A stretch of DNA of 64,000 nucleotides from Comamonas kerstersii (GTDB lineage Bacteria; Pseudomonadota; Gammaproteobacteria; Burkholderiales; Burkholderiaceae_C): positions 248,001 through 312,000 of the forward strand of contig NZ_VZOT01000003.1 of NCBI RefSeq assembly GCF_008801935.1, given 5' to 3'. Numbering within the stretch: position 1 is the stretch's first letter; the number at the start of each line of letters is the position of its first letter. The position numbers and the translations under genes are program-made. The notes beneath the pieces were generated by a model that was given only the letters and a program-made list of their open reading frames with translations, was not told where the DNA came from and did not search any database. Of this stretch, positions 52,491-61,162 are shown piece after piece.

Positions 52491-53036
52491 ATGCCCCTGC
52501 TCGACAGGAACACCTGGTACATCCTCAAACACCTGCATCACAGCCTGGCGGCTCAGGCTGCCAGCCGTATTGATGCAGGCGAAAGCGTGCCTGCAGCAGC
52601 CTACCTGGTCAGCCCCGCAGCGGCCGACGACTGCCTGGCCCAGATGCATGTGGCCGAGGTGGATGGTGAATTCATGGCCGAGCTGCTGGGGCGCAGTGAT
52701 GCCGATCAGCTGCTGGCGCAATACCTCACGGATGCGCTGCAGGAAGGCTCCAAGATCCAGCAGCACATTGCACGCGAGCACGGGCTGCTGCCGCACTACA
52801 CCGTCTGTGTGCAGGAGACACGGCTGCCCAATGCAGACAGCCAGACCCTGCCCCGCCCGGCCCTGCTGGTGCTGATTCGCGCACGCAACTTTGTGCTGCC
52901 CGTCTTTCACCTGATCCGCGAACTGCCCGATGGCCGCCGTACCTGCCATGTCCGCCCTTTCCCTGACTTGCAGGAAATTGAAGGCGCACAGCACCTGCTG
53001 CAGGCCTTCCCGCTGGCACGCACTACGCTGCAGTAG
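52491..53036 (+). CDS. Conserved-looking protein of unknown function
   Basis: A 181-residue soluble protein (MPLLDRNTWYILKHLHHSLA...). I do not recognise a family. It is rich in leucine, glutamine and histidine, has no signal peptide or membrane segment and no obvious catalytic motif. The C-terminal half (ALLVLIRARNFVLPVFHLIR, then RTCHVRPFPDLQEIEGAQHL) looks like an alpha/beta fold. Coding character is supported by third-position GC and by no overlap with a better gene. It is convergent with the carboxylase gene, 17 bases away. Confidence 0.65.
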   Translation: MPLLDRNTWYILKHLHHSLAAQAASRIDAGESVPAAAYLVSPAAADDCLAQMHVAEVDGEFMAELLGRSDADQLLAQYLTDALQEGSKIQQHIAREHGLLPHYTVCVQETRLPNADSQTLPRPALLVLIRARNFVLPVFHLIRELPDGRRTCHVRPFPDLQEIEGAQHLLQAFPLARTTLQ

Positions 53037-53053
53037 CACGGCAACTTTTCGGT

Positions 53054-54781
53054 CTAGCCCATCCGCGCAATCACCTGTCCCGGCTGCAAACTGCTGCCAG
53101 CTACGACCTGCTGCGCCACACGCCCAGCACGTGGCGCGGTGATGGGGCTTTCCATCTTCATGGACTCCATCACGGCAATCACGGCCCCGGCGTCTACGGT
53201 CTCCCCTTCTGCCACTTTCCAGGCAATCAGGCTGCCCGCCATGGGGGCCAGTACATCGCCATCCTGCACGGCTGCTGCTGTGGTACTCACAGGTGCCGAG
53301 GTAGCCGTCTGCGCCACACCCTGCAGCAGGCTGGCAGGCAGGCCCAGCGTGACGCGCCTGCCATCAATTTCCACCCAGGTGCGCTGCAGTGGCTGCTCCT
53401 GCACAGGCACAGGGCGCAGGGCGGCGGTAAAGTCCTGCTGCATCTCGGTTTCTATCCAGCGCGTGTGTACGCCAAAGCCTTGCTCAGCCGTAAAGGCGGG
53501 GTCTTGCACCACGGCCCGGTGAAACGGCAGCACAGAGGCCACGCCCTCGATCTGAAACTCCGCCAGTGCCCGGCGTGCGCGCTGCAAAGCCTGCTCGCGC
53601 GTGGCACCACTCACAATGAGTTTGGCCATCAGTGAATCAAAACTGCCGGGGATGACGCTGCCAGCGGCCACGCCACTGTCCAGCCGCACACCGGGGCCGC
53701 TGGGGGCTGCAAAGTGCTCGATGCGCCCCGGCGTGGGCAGGTAGCCGCGCCCCGGGTCTTCGGCATTGATGCGGAACTCAATGCTGTGCCCGCGCGGCAC
53801 AGGCGTTTCGGTCAAAGACAGCGGCAGGCCATCGGCAATGCGCAGCTGCTCCACCACCAGATCCACACCCGTGGTTTCCTCCGTCACGGGGTGCTCCACC
53901 TGCAGCCGGGTATTGACTTCCAGAAAGGAAACCTGCCCCGTGCGGCTGAGCAAAAACTCCACCGTGCCCGCGCTCACATAGCCTGCGGCAGCGCAGATAG
54001 CCTGGGCCGCACGGTGGATGCTGGTGCGCTGCGCATCGGTCAGGAAAGGGGCAGGCGCTTCTTCGACCAGCTTCTGGTTGCGGCGTTGCAGCGAACAGTC
54101 GCGCGTGCCCAGCACCACCACCTGCCCATGCTGGTCGGCCAGCACCTGGGCTTCGATATGGCGCGGGCGGTCGAGAAACTGCTCCACAAAGCACTCCCCT
54201 CTGCCAAAAGCTGCTGTGGCCTCGCGCACGGCAGAGTCATACAGCTCGGCCACTTCCTCCATCTTCCAGGCCACTTTCAGGCCACGACCACCGCCGCCAA
54301 ACGCGGCCTTGATGGCAATGGGCAGGCCATGCGCTCTGGCAAAGGCCATGACTTCTTCGGCGCTTTGCACAGGCTCTGCCGTGCCAGCCACCAGCGGCGC
54401 GCCCACCTGCCGTGCAATCTTGCGTGCCGCCACCTTGTCGCCCAGCGCCTCTATGGTTTCAGGCCGCGGGCCAATCCAGGTCAGCCCCGCCTGCATCACG
54501 GCGCGTGCAAACTCCGCCCGCTCAGACAGAAAGCCGTAGCCAGGATGTACGGCATCGGCCCCGCTGCGCCGGGCAATGTCCAGCAGCTTGGCGATGTCCA
54601 GATAGGTATCAGCCGGGCGCACGCCGTGCAGCGCCCAGGCTTCATCGGCCGCGCGTACATGCAGGGCATCGGCATCAGGGTCTGCATAGACCGCGACCGA
54701 GGCCACACCATAGTCACGGCAGGCACGGGCGACACGTACTGCGATTTCTCCCCGGTTAGCAATCAACACTTTGCGGATCAT
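53054..54781 (-). CDS. Biotin carboxylase fused to a biotin carboxyl carrier domain
   Basis: A 575-residue protein. Residues 1-445 are an AccC-type ATP-grasp biotin carboxylase ([63 protein letters not shown]). The C-terminal 75 residues are a biotinyl carrier with the lysine in VMESMKMES. It should carboxylate its own biotin with ATP and bicarbonate. No classical acyl-CoA carboxyltransferase is nearby; the upstream gene encodes a PxpB-PxpC fusion, homologous to the carboxyltransferase part of urea carboxylase. The pair may thus be a split urea-carboxylase-like enzyme acting on 5-oxoproline or another amide. That role is inference. The start repeats a 32-base sequence found 110 bases upstream. 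Confidence 0.88.
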   Translation of the reverse strand: MIRKVLIANRGEIAVRVARACRDYGVASVAVYADPDADALHVRAADEAWALHGVRPADTYLDIAKLLDIARRSGADAVHPGYGFLSERAEFARAVMQAGLTWIGPRPETIEALGDKVAARKIARQVGAPLVAGTAEPVQSAEEVMAFARAHGLPIAIKAAFGGGGRGLKVAWKMEEVAELYDSAVREATAAFGRGECFVEQFLDRPRHIEAQVLADQHGQVVVLGTRDCSLQRRNQKLVEEAPAPFLTDAQRTSIHRAAQAICAAAGYVSAGTVEFLLSRTGQVSFLEVNTRLQVEHPVTEETTGVDLVVEQLRIADGLPLSLTETPVPRGHSIEFRINAEDPGRGYLPTPGRIEHFAAPSGPGVRLDSGVAAGSVIPGSFDSLMAKLIVSGATREQALQRARRALAEFQIEGVASVLPFHRAVVQDPAFTAEQGFGVHTRWIETEMQQDFTAALRPVPVQEQPLQRTWVEIDGRRVTLGLPASLLQGVAQTATSAPVSTTAAAVQDGDVLAPMAGSLIAWKVAEGETVDAGAVIAVMESMKMESPITAPRAGRVAQQVVAGSSLQPGQVIARMG

Positions 54782-54868
54782 GTGCGCTCCTTATCCTGGG
54801 AAGGAAGTGCCAGTGAAGGGCGCGCGACATCGCAGGCTGCTGCGCAGCCATTGCGATGAACACCCCGA

Positions 54869-54895
54869 TGAGCAATCAACACTTTGCGAATCATT
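54869..54895 (-). repeat. Partial duplicate of the start of the biotin carboxylase gene
   Basis: On the minus strand ATGATTCGCAAAGTGTTGAT repeats the real start ATGATCCGCAAAGTGTTGAT, and similarity continues for about 10 more bases. The ATG overlaps the TGA stop of pxpBC, as a coupled start would, but the frame meets no further carboxylase sequence. Confidence 0.8.
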
Positions 54896-56525
54896 CCAAA
54901 TCCTTTCTTTCAGCGGCTGCCAGGCAGCTTTCCACCACCCGAAAGCGAATGCGGCAGCCCACGGGAATCTGCGCGGCCAGTGGCAGGTGATAGCTGGCGA
55001 CGGCCGCGATCACGGGATAGCCTCCCGTCAGCGGGTGGTCTGCCAGAAACAAGACGGGCTGGCCATTGACTGGCACTTGGATGGCTCCAGTGACCGTGCC
55101 TTCGCTGGGCAATTCCTGGTGCTGTGCACGCTCCAGCGCCTGTGCACCCTGCAGGCGAATGCCGACACGGTTGCTCTGCGGTGTGACGCTCCATTCCTGC
55201 GCCAGAAAGGTCTGCACTGCAGCAGGCGTAAACCAGTCCGTGCGCGGGCCCAGTACGACATCGAGCGTGACCAGCTCTCCCGCACGTGGCAGTGCAGGCT
55301 GCGCTAAGCCGCCCAGCTCTACCGCACACAACTGATTCGCAGCAATAGCATGGCCCACAGCGATATGCTGCCCGACCTGCAATGCAGGCGGCCCCACCTG
55401 GGCCAGCGTATCTGTGGCGCAGCTGCCCAGCACCGGCTCGACCTGCCAACCACCGCGCACCGCCACATAGCAGCGCATACCGGCAGCAGGTGCATGCAGC
55501 TGCAGGCGATCGCCATCATTGAGCGCGATGGGCGCATGGCTGCTGACCGGCCAGCTCGCGCCCTGTGCGCTGTGCACGGTCACATCTACCTGCGCCCCCG
55601 TCACCGCCAGCGTGGTCACGCCGTGGCTGCGCAGCTGCAGCTGACCCATGAGGTTTTCCAGCACGGGCGCATCCACCGGATTGCCCACCAGCCGGTTGGC
55701 CGCGTGCATGGCGGGCAGATCCAGTGCACCAGACGCAGAGATGCCCAAGCCCGACAGGCCCTGCCGCCCCGCATCCTGCATGAGCGTCTGCAGACCTATA
55801 GAAACAATTTCTATAGCTGGCAGCGCTTGCTGTATCTGCGCTAGAGGCTGTTTTTGTTCATATTTTTTGGCCGCAGGCAAAGACACTGTGACCGGGCTGC
55901 GCGCCGCATCGACAAACTGCACGCGAAAGCCGGGCTGGATGTAAGCAGGCTCGGCACGCTGCAAGTCCCACATGGGAACATCGGTCACACCAATCAGCTG
56001 CCAGCCGCCGGGGCTGGCACTGGGGTAGACCGCACTGAAGCTGCCGCCCAGCGCCACAGCGCCTGCAGGCACCCGTGTGCGCGGCGACTTGCGGCGTGGC
56101 ACCTGCAGATTGGCTCCGCCCGACAGATAGACAAAACCCGGTGCAAAACCGGCAAAGGCTGCGTCATAAGGCTGGGCGGTGTGGCACTCAATGAGCTGCG
56201 CCACCGTCATTCCCAGCAGCTCGGCCACTTCGGGCAAATCCTCGCCGGTGTAGTGCACGGGTATTTCCACCAGCCGCCCCTGCCCCGTTACAGCCAGCTG
56301 TTCGCGCTGCAATGCTTGCTCGGCCAATAGCTGCAGCTGCGTGCGCAGCTCAGCTGCCGACATGGTGTACGGGTCAAATTGCACCAGCAGCGTCCGCGCT
56401 GCAGGCACCAGGTCCTCCATACCCGGCAGCTGCTGCGCGGCCACATGGCGATAGACCGACATGGTCTGCTGCAGATCCTGCAGTTCAAGCAGCAGGGCAC
56501 GGTCGCTGGCTGGCAGAAAACGCAT
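54891..56525 (-). CDS. pxpBC: 5-oxoprolinase subunits B and C fused (KipI-KipA / AHS1-AHS2)
   Basis: A 544-residue fusion. The N-terminal part (about 1-215) is PxpB/KipI (AHS1), with VEIPVHYTGEDLPEVAELLG, FAGFAPGFVYLSGG and GGWQLIGVTDVPMWDLQRAE. The C-terminal part (about 240-535) is PxpC/KipA (AHS2), with GLQTLMQDAGRQGLSGLGIS and FLADHPLTGGYPVIAAVASY. These domains are homologous to the carboxyltransferase end of urea carboxylase and form ATP-dependent 5-oxoprolinase with PxpA. The linker (about 220-243, YEQKQPLAQIQQALPAIEIV) is encoded by a copy of the intergenic hairpin repeat. The gene is 10 bases downstream of pxpA. Confidence 0.93.
   Translation of the reverse strand: MRFLPASDRALLLELQDLQQTMSVYRHVAAQQLPGMEDLVPAARTLLVQFDPYTMSAAELRTQLQLLAEQALQREQLAVTGQGRLVEIPVHYTGEDLPEVAELLGMTVAQLIECHTAQPYDAAFAGFAPGFVYLSGGANLQVPRRKSPRTRVPAGAVALGGSFSAVYPSASPGGWQLIGVTDVPMWDLQRAEPAYIQPGFRVQFVDAARSPVTVSLPAAKKYEQKQPLAQIQQALPAIEIVSIGLQTLMQDAGRQGLSGLGISASGALDLPAMHAANRLVGNPVDAPVLENLMGQLQLRSHGVTTLAVTGAQVDVTVHSAQGASWPVSSHAPIALNDGDRLQLHAPAAGMRCYVAVRGGWQVEPVLGSCATDTLAQVGPPALQVGQHIAVGHAIAANQLCAVELGGLAQPALPRAGELVTLDVVLGPRTDWFTPAAVQTFLAQEWSVTPQSNRVGIRLQGAQALERAQHQELPSEGTVTGAIQVPVNGQPVLFLADHPLTGGYPVIAAVASYHLPLAAQIPVGCRIRFRVVESCLAAAERKDLE
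55815..55865 (+). repeat. Hairpin repeat, copy 8, inside pxpBC and translated
   Basis: On the plus strand, ATAGCTGGCAGCGCTTGCTG is followed by TATCTGCGCTAGAGGCTGTT. This matches copy 2 closely, including AGCGCTTGCT and GCGCTAGAGGC. It is read in frame on the minus strand as the linker between the PxpB and PxpC domains. Confidence 0.8.
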
Positions 56526-56535
56526 GCGCCGCCCC

Positions 56536-57294
56536 TTATGCCATGCTCACAAAGGGCTGCAGCGCCACACCAGCCTGCTGCAGGCGCGCACGGATGCGGC
56601 GCGCCATGTCCACCGCCCCGGGGCTGTCGCCATGCACACAGATGGAGTCTGCCTGCAGCTGAATGCGCCTGCCGGTGATGGAGACAAGCTCGCCCGTCTC
56701 CACCAGCCGCAGCATGCGCTCGGCAATCTGATCCGGGTCATGCAGCACAGCCCCAGGCAGACGGCGTGAGACCAGCGAACCATCGTCGTTATAGGCCCGG
56801 TCTGCAAAAGCCTCTGCCACCACGCGCAGACTACGTTCACGCGCCCACTGAATCAGGGGCGCACCGGCCAGTGCCAGCAAGGTGAGCGAAGGGTCAATGG
56901 CCTGAATCGCCGTAATCACGTCACCCGCCTGCCGCGCATCGTGGGCAATGGTGTTGTAGAGCGCGCCATGCGGCTTCACATAGCGCACCTGCGTGCCAGC
57001 CGCCCGTGCCAGCCCCTGCAGCGCACCAATCTGGTAGATCACATCACCGACCAGTTCGGCACTGCTGGGGTCCATATTGCGGCGGCCAAAGCCCACCAGA
57101 TCGGGATAGGCCACATGCGCACCTACAGCCACATTTCTGGCCGCCGCGTGCTTGAGGGTCTGCAAAATGCCGGCGGGATCTCCGGCATGAAAACCACAGG
57201 CCACGTTGGCACTGGTCACGATGTCCAGCATGGCGGCATCGTCGCCCATGCGCCACGCGCCAAAGCTTTCACCCAGATCGCTGTTGATGTCCAT
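56536..57294 (-). CDS. pxpA: 5-oxoprolinase subunit A (LamB/YcsF family)
   Basis: A 252-residue protein with the LamB/YcsF hallmarks: [20 protein letters not shown] at the start, [34 protein letters not shown] and [17 protein letters not shown]. With PxpB and PxpC it hydrolyses 5-oxoproline (pyroglutamate) to glutamate with ATP in bacteria. The start at 57294 has AAAGGA upstream. It heads the operon pxpA-pxpBC-carboxylase and is divergent from a GntR gene, with an operator-like palindrome between them. Confidence 0.94.
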   Translation of the reverse strand: MDINSDLGESFGAWRMGDDAAMLDIVTSANVACGFHAGDPAGILQTLKHAAARNVAVGAHVAYPDLVGFGRRNMDPSSAELVGDVIYQIGALQGLARAAGTQVRYVKPHGALYNTIAHDARQAGDVITAIQAIDPSLTLLALAGAPLIQWARERSLRVVAEAFADRAYNDDGSLVSRRLPGAVLHDPDQIAERMLRLVETGELVSITGRRIQLQADSICVHGDSPGAVDMARRIRARLQQAGVALQPFVSMA

Positions 57295-57324
57295 CTTGTA
57301 TCCTTTCCGTCCATCAGCTTCCAC

Positions 57325-57341
57325 TGATTGTTCAACAATCA
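57325..57341. promoter_or_regulatory. GntR-type operator between pxpA and its regulator
   Basis: TGATTGTTCAACAATCA is a perfect inverted repeat (8-1-8) in the 74-base divergent spacer. GntR/FadR-type dimers bind such sites. A related site lies before the TRAP operon. Confidence 0.75.
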
Positions 57342-57368
57342 AAAAGCAAGTTTCTTACCAGCTCACCT

Positions 57369-58040
57369 ATGCCATCCCGCCACTTCACCACCCGAACCAC
57401 TGCCACCAGCCTGACAGACACCGTGGCCAACACTGTGCGCCAGATGCTCATCCAGGGTGAGCTGCGGGCCGGTCAGCGCCTGTCTGAGGCCGCGCTGAGC
57501 CAGCAGCTGGACATCTCCCGCAACACCTTGCGAGAGGTGTTTCGCATCCTCATCAAGGAAGGGCTGCTGCATCACGAGCCCAACCGTGGTGTGTCCGTGG
57601 TGGTTCCGTCCATTGCCGACATCATCGACATCTACCGCGTGCGCCGCCTCATCGAATGCCAGTCCCTGGAAAAAGCCTGGCCGCTGCACCCCGCCCACAA
57701 GCGCATGCGCGATGCCGTAGCCAGTGCCCAGCAGGCCCGCGATACCAAGGACTGGCGCAGCGTGGGCTCAGCCAACATGGCCTTCCATGCCGCCATCGTG
57801 GGGCTCAGCGACAGTGAACGCCTGTCCGCCATGTTCGAAGACCTGGCCGCTGAACTGCGCCTGGCCTTTGGCATGCTGGACGACCCGGAATATCTGCATG
57901 CCCCGTACGTCGATCTGAACGCACGGCTGCTGCAAATGTTCATGGAAGGCCAGACTGCCGCCGCAGCGCGTGAACTGGAAACCTATCTGGTGCAGTCCGA
58001 ACGCATGGTGCTGGCGGTCTATGCCCGCCAGATGAGCTGA
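57369..58040 (+). CDS. GntR-family (FCD) transcriptional regulator
   Basis: A 223-residue regulator. The N-terminal winged helix has LRAGQRLSEAALSQQLDISR and TLREVFRILIKEGLLHHEPN, and the C-terminal FCD domain holds the ligand site (RRLIECQSLEKAWPL, HAAIVGLSDSERL). The conserved histidines and aspartates of metal-binding FCD domains are partly visible. It is divergent from pxpA and upstream of the TRAP genes, so it most likely controls both in response to the imported compound or a product of it. Confidence 0.92.
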   Translation: MPSRHFTTRTTATSLTDTVANTVRQMLIQGELRAGQRLSEAALSQQLDISRNTLREVFRILIKEGLLHHEPNRGVSVVVPSIADIIDIYRVRRLIECQSLEKAWPLHPAHKRMRDAVASAQQARDTKDWRSVGSANMAFHAAIVGLSDSERLSAMFEDLAAELRLAFGMLDDPEYLHAPYVDLNARLLQMFMEGQTAAAARELETYLVQSERMVLAVYARQMS

Positions 58041-58096
58041 GCCAGCACAGTGCATTCCATGCACCAGAAGCTGGCAAAAACCGAACAATGCACCAA

Positions 58097-58113
58097 ATCT
58101 GGTTGAACAATCT
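58097..58113. promoter_or_regulatory. Second GntR-type site, upstream of the TRAP operon
   Basis: The 11 bases GTTGAACAATC equal one strand of the palindrome at 57325-57341, and 12 of 17 positions match overall. It lies about 130 bases before the sigma-54 type promoter. Confidence 0.55.
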
Positions 58114-58209
58114 TTCAACTCCAAACCAACAACATAAAACTACATCACCCACAAATAGTTCATATCGTTGAAATCCCTGATGACTGGCTTTCAAAGAGGG
58201 TGCTACTTT

Positions 58210-58225
58210 TGGCACGCGATTTGCC
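58210..58225 (+). promoter_or_regulatory. Sigma-54 type promoter of the TRAP operon
   Basis: TTGGCACGCGATTTGCC (58209-58225) matches TTGGCACG-N4-TTGC completely, with GG (58211-58212) and GC (58223-58224) 10 bases apart. Start near 58236, 73 bases before dctP. It implies an enhancer-binding activator that is not encoded here. Confidence 0.8.
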
Positions 58226-58308
58226 TGAGTGTTGAGAACCCGTGGTGGACTGCCATTGCGCCCAGCGTTGCGTCCGACCACCTTCATCCACCCCGAAAGG
58301 AGTCATCC

Positions 58309-59292
58309 ATGAAGCGTCGAATCTTTATCGCAACCACTGCGCTGGCTGCCAGCGTGGGCTTTGCAGGCACTGCAGCAGCCCAGACCAAGTGGGATTTCGC
58401 AACTGCCTACCCAGCCCATAACTTTCACTCCAAGAACAATGAACAGTTCGTCAAGGATGTGGAAGCAGCCACACAGGGCAAACTCAAGATCACCCCGCAC
58501 TTTGGTGCCTCGCTGTTCAAGATGCCCGAGATCAAGCGTGCCGTGCAGACTGGCAATGCGCAGATGGGCGAGTTCTTTCTGGTGAGCTTCCAGAACGAAG
58601 CCCCGATCTTTGGCGCCGATGGCCTGCCTTTCCTGGTCGGCAGCTATGACGATGCCTACAAGCTCTACCAGGCCCAGAAGCCTGCGCTGCAGCAGCTGCT
58701 GGACAAGCAGGGGCAAGTCCTGCTGTATTCCGTGGCCTGGCCTCCGCAAGGCATCTACACCCAAAAGCCTGTGAACTCGGCCGCAGACCTCAAGGGCATG
58801 AAGTGGCGCGTGTACTCCCCCACCACCGCACGCATTGGTGAACTGGTCGGCGCCCAGCCTGTGACCATTCAGGAAGCCGAGCTGTCTCAGGCTCTGGCCA
58901 CTGGCGTCATCGAAGGGCTGATCACGTCCAGCGCCACAGGTGCTGACAACAAGCTGTTTGAAAACCTCAAGCACTACTACAACGTGCAGGCCTGGATTCC
59001 AAAAAATGCTGTCACCGTCAGCAAAAAGGCTTTCAATGCACTGAGCAAAGAAGAGCAGGAAGCCGTGCTCAAGGCAGCTACCGAAGCCGAGGAGCGCGGC
59101 TGGAAAGCCTCGCGCGAAGTGGATGCCAAGTCCATTGAAACCCTCAAGGCTGGCGGCATGATCGTGGAGGAAGGATCTCCTGAGTTCAAGGCCGATCTGG
59201 TCAAGGTCGGTGAAGTGGTCATCAAGGAATGGCTGGAAAAGGCTGGCAAAGACGGCCAGGCCATTTTGGACACCTACAAAACCGGCAAGTAA
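58309..59292 (+). CDS. dctP: TRAP transporter solute-binding protein (DctP type)
   Basis: A 327-residue periplasmic binding protein. The signal peptide is MKRRIFIATTALAASVGFAG, cleaved near AAAQ. WDFATAYPAHNFHSKNNEQF, PGV-like FKMPEIKRAVQTGNAQMGEF and KGMKWRVYSPTTARIGELVG mark the DctP family; the arginine in KWRVYS is the usual carboxylate-binding residue. The ligand is therefore an organic acid. By context it may be 5-oxoproline or a related cyclic or carboxylated compound, but this is inference. An AAGGAG site precedes the ATG at 58309. Confidence 0.92.
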   Translation: MKRRIFIATTALAASVGFAGTAAAQTKWDFATAYPAHNFHSKNNEQFVKDVEAATQGKLKITPHFGASLFKMPEIKRAVQTGNAQMGEFFLVSFQNEAPIFGADGLPFLVGSYDDAYKLYQAQKPALQQLLDKQGQVLLYSVAWPPQGIYTQKPVNSAADLKGMKWRVYSPTTARIGELVGAQPVTIQEAELSQALATGVIEGLITSSATGADNKLFENLKHYYNVQAWIPKNAVTVSKKAFNALSKEEQEAVLKAATEAEERGWKASREVDAKSIETLKAGGMIVEEGSPEFKADLVKVGEVVIKEWLEKAGKDGQAILDTYKTGK

Positions 59293-59367
59293 TGAAGGCA
59301 GCCATGTGACGCGTGCACTGCTGCGTCACATGGCATAGCCCCCACAGGCTATGGAAGGATGGTTTTG

Positions 59368-59874
59368 ATGCGCAGATTCCTTGACGGTCTGTATGCGGCC
59401 AGCGCCTGGCTGGCAGGTATTTCCATGGTTGGCGTGCTGCTGATGGTGCTGTTGACCATTCTGAGCCGCGCCTTCGGTTTTTCTGCACCCGGCACCGATG
59501 CCTATGCAGGCTATGCCATGGCCGGAGCGGGCTTTATGGCCCTGGCCAGCACGCTCAAGGCTGGCGAGCACATTCGCGTCACCCTGTTTCTGGGCATGCT
59601 CAAGGGCAAAGCTCTGAAGTCACTCGAAGTCGCCGCCCTGTTGATTGCCACCATGCTTGCTGGTTTTCTGGCCTTTTATGCCTGCCGCCTGGTGTGGCAA
59701 TCCTGGGAGATTGATGACATCTCCATCGGCATTGATGCCACCCCTTTGTGGATTCCCCAGATGCTCATGGCCGTAGGCACCGTGATTTTCTTTATCGCCT
59801 TCTGCGACGAGCTGGTGCTGGAAGTCACCGGCCAGCGTAAGCCTCGCAGCCTGGAGGATGCCCACCATGAATGA
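59368..59874 (+). CDS. dctQ: TRAP transporter small permease (DctQ type)
   Basis: A 168-residue membrane protein with four helices (GISMVGVLLMVLLTILSRAF; YAMAGAGFMALASTLKAGEH; LEVAALLIATMLAGFLAFYA; PQMLMAVGTVIFFIAFCDEL), typical of DctQ. It carries the DctQ-like ALASTLKAGEHIRVTLF segment. The ATG at 59368 has GGAAGG nine bases before it, better spaced than the ATG at 59359. It overlaps dctM by eight bases. Confidence 0.9.
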   Translation: MRRFLDGLYAASAWLAGISMVGVLLMVLLTILSRAFGFSAPGTDAYAGYAMAGAGFMALASTLKAGEHIRVTLFLGMLKGKALKSLEVAALLIATMLAGFLAFYACRLVWQSWEIDDISIGIDATPLWIPQMLMAVGTVIFFIAFCDELVLEVTGQRKPRSLEDAHHE

Positions 59875-61162
59875 AATTTTCGCCAGTGTGGCTCTGGTCG
59901 TAGTGCTGCTGGTGCTGCTCAGCGGTGGTGTCTGGGTCGGTCTGACTTTGGCAGGCGTAGCCTGGTTTGGCATGGAGTTCTTCACGTCCCGTGCGGCAGG
60001 TGATGCCATGGCAATGACCATCTGGGGCTCTGCCAGCAGCTGGACGCTCACGGCTTTGCCCCTGTTCATCTGGATGGGCGAGATTCTTTACCGCACCAAC
60101 CTGTCAGAGAGCATGTTCCGGGGGCTGGCGCCCTGGGTCAACGCTCTGCCCGGCCGACTGCTGCACACCAATGTGATTGGCTGCACCATTTTTGCCTCGG
60201 TCTCAGGCTCGTCGGCCGCCACCTGCGCCACCGTAGGCAAGATCAATATTCCAGAGCTGAAAAAGCGCGGCTACACCGAGGCGCAGATCATTGGTTCACT
60301 GGGCGGCCCTGCCACGCTGGGGCTGCTGATTCCGCCATCCATCATCCTGATCGTCTATGGCGTATCTGCCGAGCTGTCGATTTCCAAGCTGTTCATGGCT
60401 GGTGTACTGCCAGGCCTGCTGCTGGCTGCCTTGTTTGGCGGCTGGATCATGGTCTGGGCCTTGCTCAACCCCGACAAAGTGCCCAAGGCCGATGCCAGCA
60501 CCAGCCTGCGCCAGAAGCTGTATGAAGCCCGCCATCTGATCCCCGTAGTGCTGCTCATTGGCAGTGTCATTCTGAGCATTTATACCGGCTTTGCCACGGC
60601 CACCGAAGCGGCTGCGATTGGTGTGGTTGGTGCGCTGGTGGTATCTGCCTCGCAAAAGGCGCTGACCTGGGACAGCTTCAAGGCCTCGCTGTTTGGCGCT
60701 ACGCGCCTGTACTGCATGATCGCCCTGATTCTGGCGGGCGCTGCCTTTATGACCCTGTCCATGGGCTACATTGGCCTGCCACGCCAGCTGGCGGAATATG
60801 TGGGCAGCCTGAACCTGTCACCTGCCATGCTCATCGTGGTGCTGGGCCTGTTCTACATTCTCATTGGCTGCTTCCTCGATGGCATCTCCACCATTGTGCT
60901 GACCATGAGCGTGGTGCTGCCCATCATTCAGGCCGCAGGCATTGACCCCCTGTGGTTTGGCATCTTCCTCGTGATTACCGTGGAAACCGCCCAGATCACC
61001 CCACCCGTGGGCTTTAACCTGTTTGTGCTGCAAAGCATGACGGGCAAGCAGATCACCTACATCGCCAAGGTCTGCGCTCCCTACTTTTTGCTCATGGTGC
61101 TGGCGCTGGTCATGCTGTGGTACTTCCCGCAAATCGTCACAGCCCTGCCATCCAAGATGTGA
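59867..61162 (+). CDS. dctM: TRAP transporter large permease (DctM type)
   Basis: A 431-residue membrane protein with about 12 helices, the sodium-coupled transport subunit. Family features: TALPLFIWMGEILYRTNLSE, GCTIFASVSGSSAATCATVG, LGGPATLGLLIPPSIILIVY and VETAQITPPVGFNLFVLQSM. GGAGG lies nine bases before the ATG at 59867; an earlier ATG at 59858 would be too close to it. Last gene of the operon. No terminator is obvious. Confidence 0.95.
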   Translation: MNEIFASVALVVVLLVLLSGGVWVGLTLAGVAWFGMEFFTSRAAGDAMAMTIWGSASSWTLTALPLFIWMGEILYRTNLSESMFRGLAPWVNALPGRLLHTNVIGCTIFASVSGSSAATCATVGKINIPELKKRGYTEAQIIGSLGGPATLGLLIPPSIILIVYGVSAELSISKLFMAGVLPGLLLAALFGGWIMVWALLNPDKVPKADASTSLRQKLYEARHLIPVVLLIGSVILSIYTGFATATEAAAIGVVGALVVSASQKALTWDSFKASLFGATRLYCMIALILAGAAFMTLSMGYIGLPRQLAEYVGSLNLSPAMLIVVLGLFYILIGCFLDGISTIVLTMSVVLPIIQAAGIDPLWFGIFLVITVETAQITPPVGFNLFVLQSMTGKQITYIAKVCAPYFLLMVLALVMLWYFPQIVTALPSKM

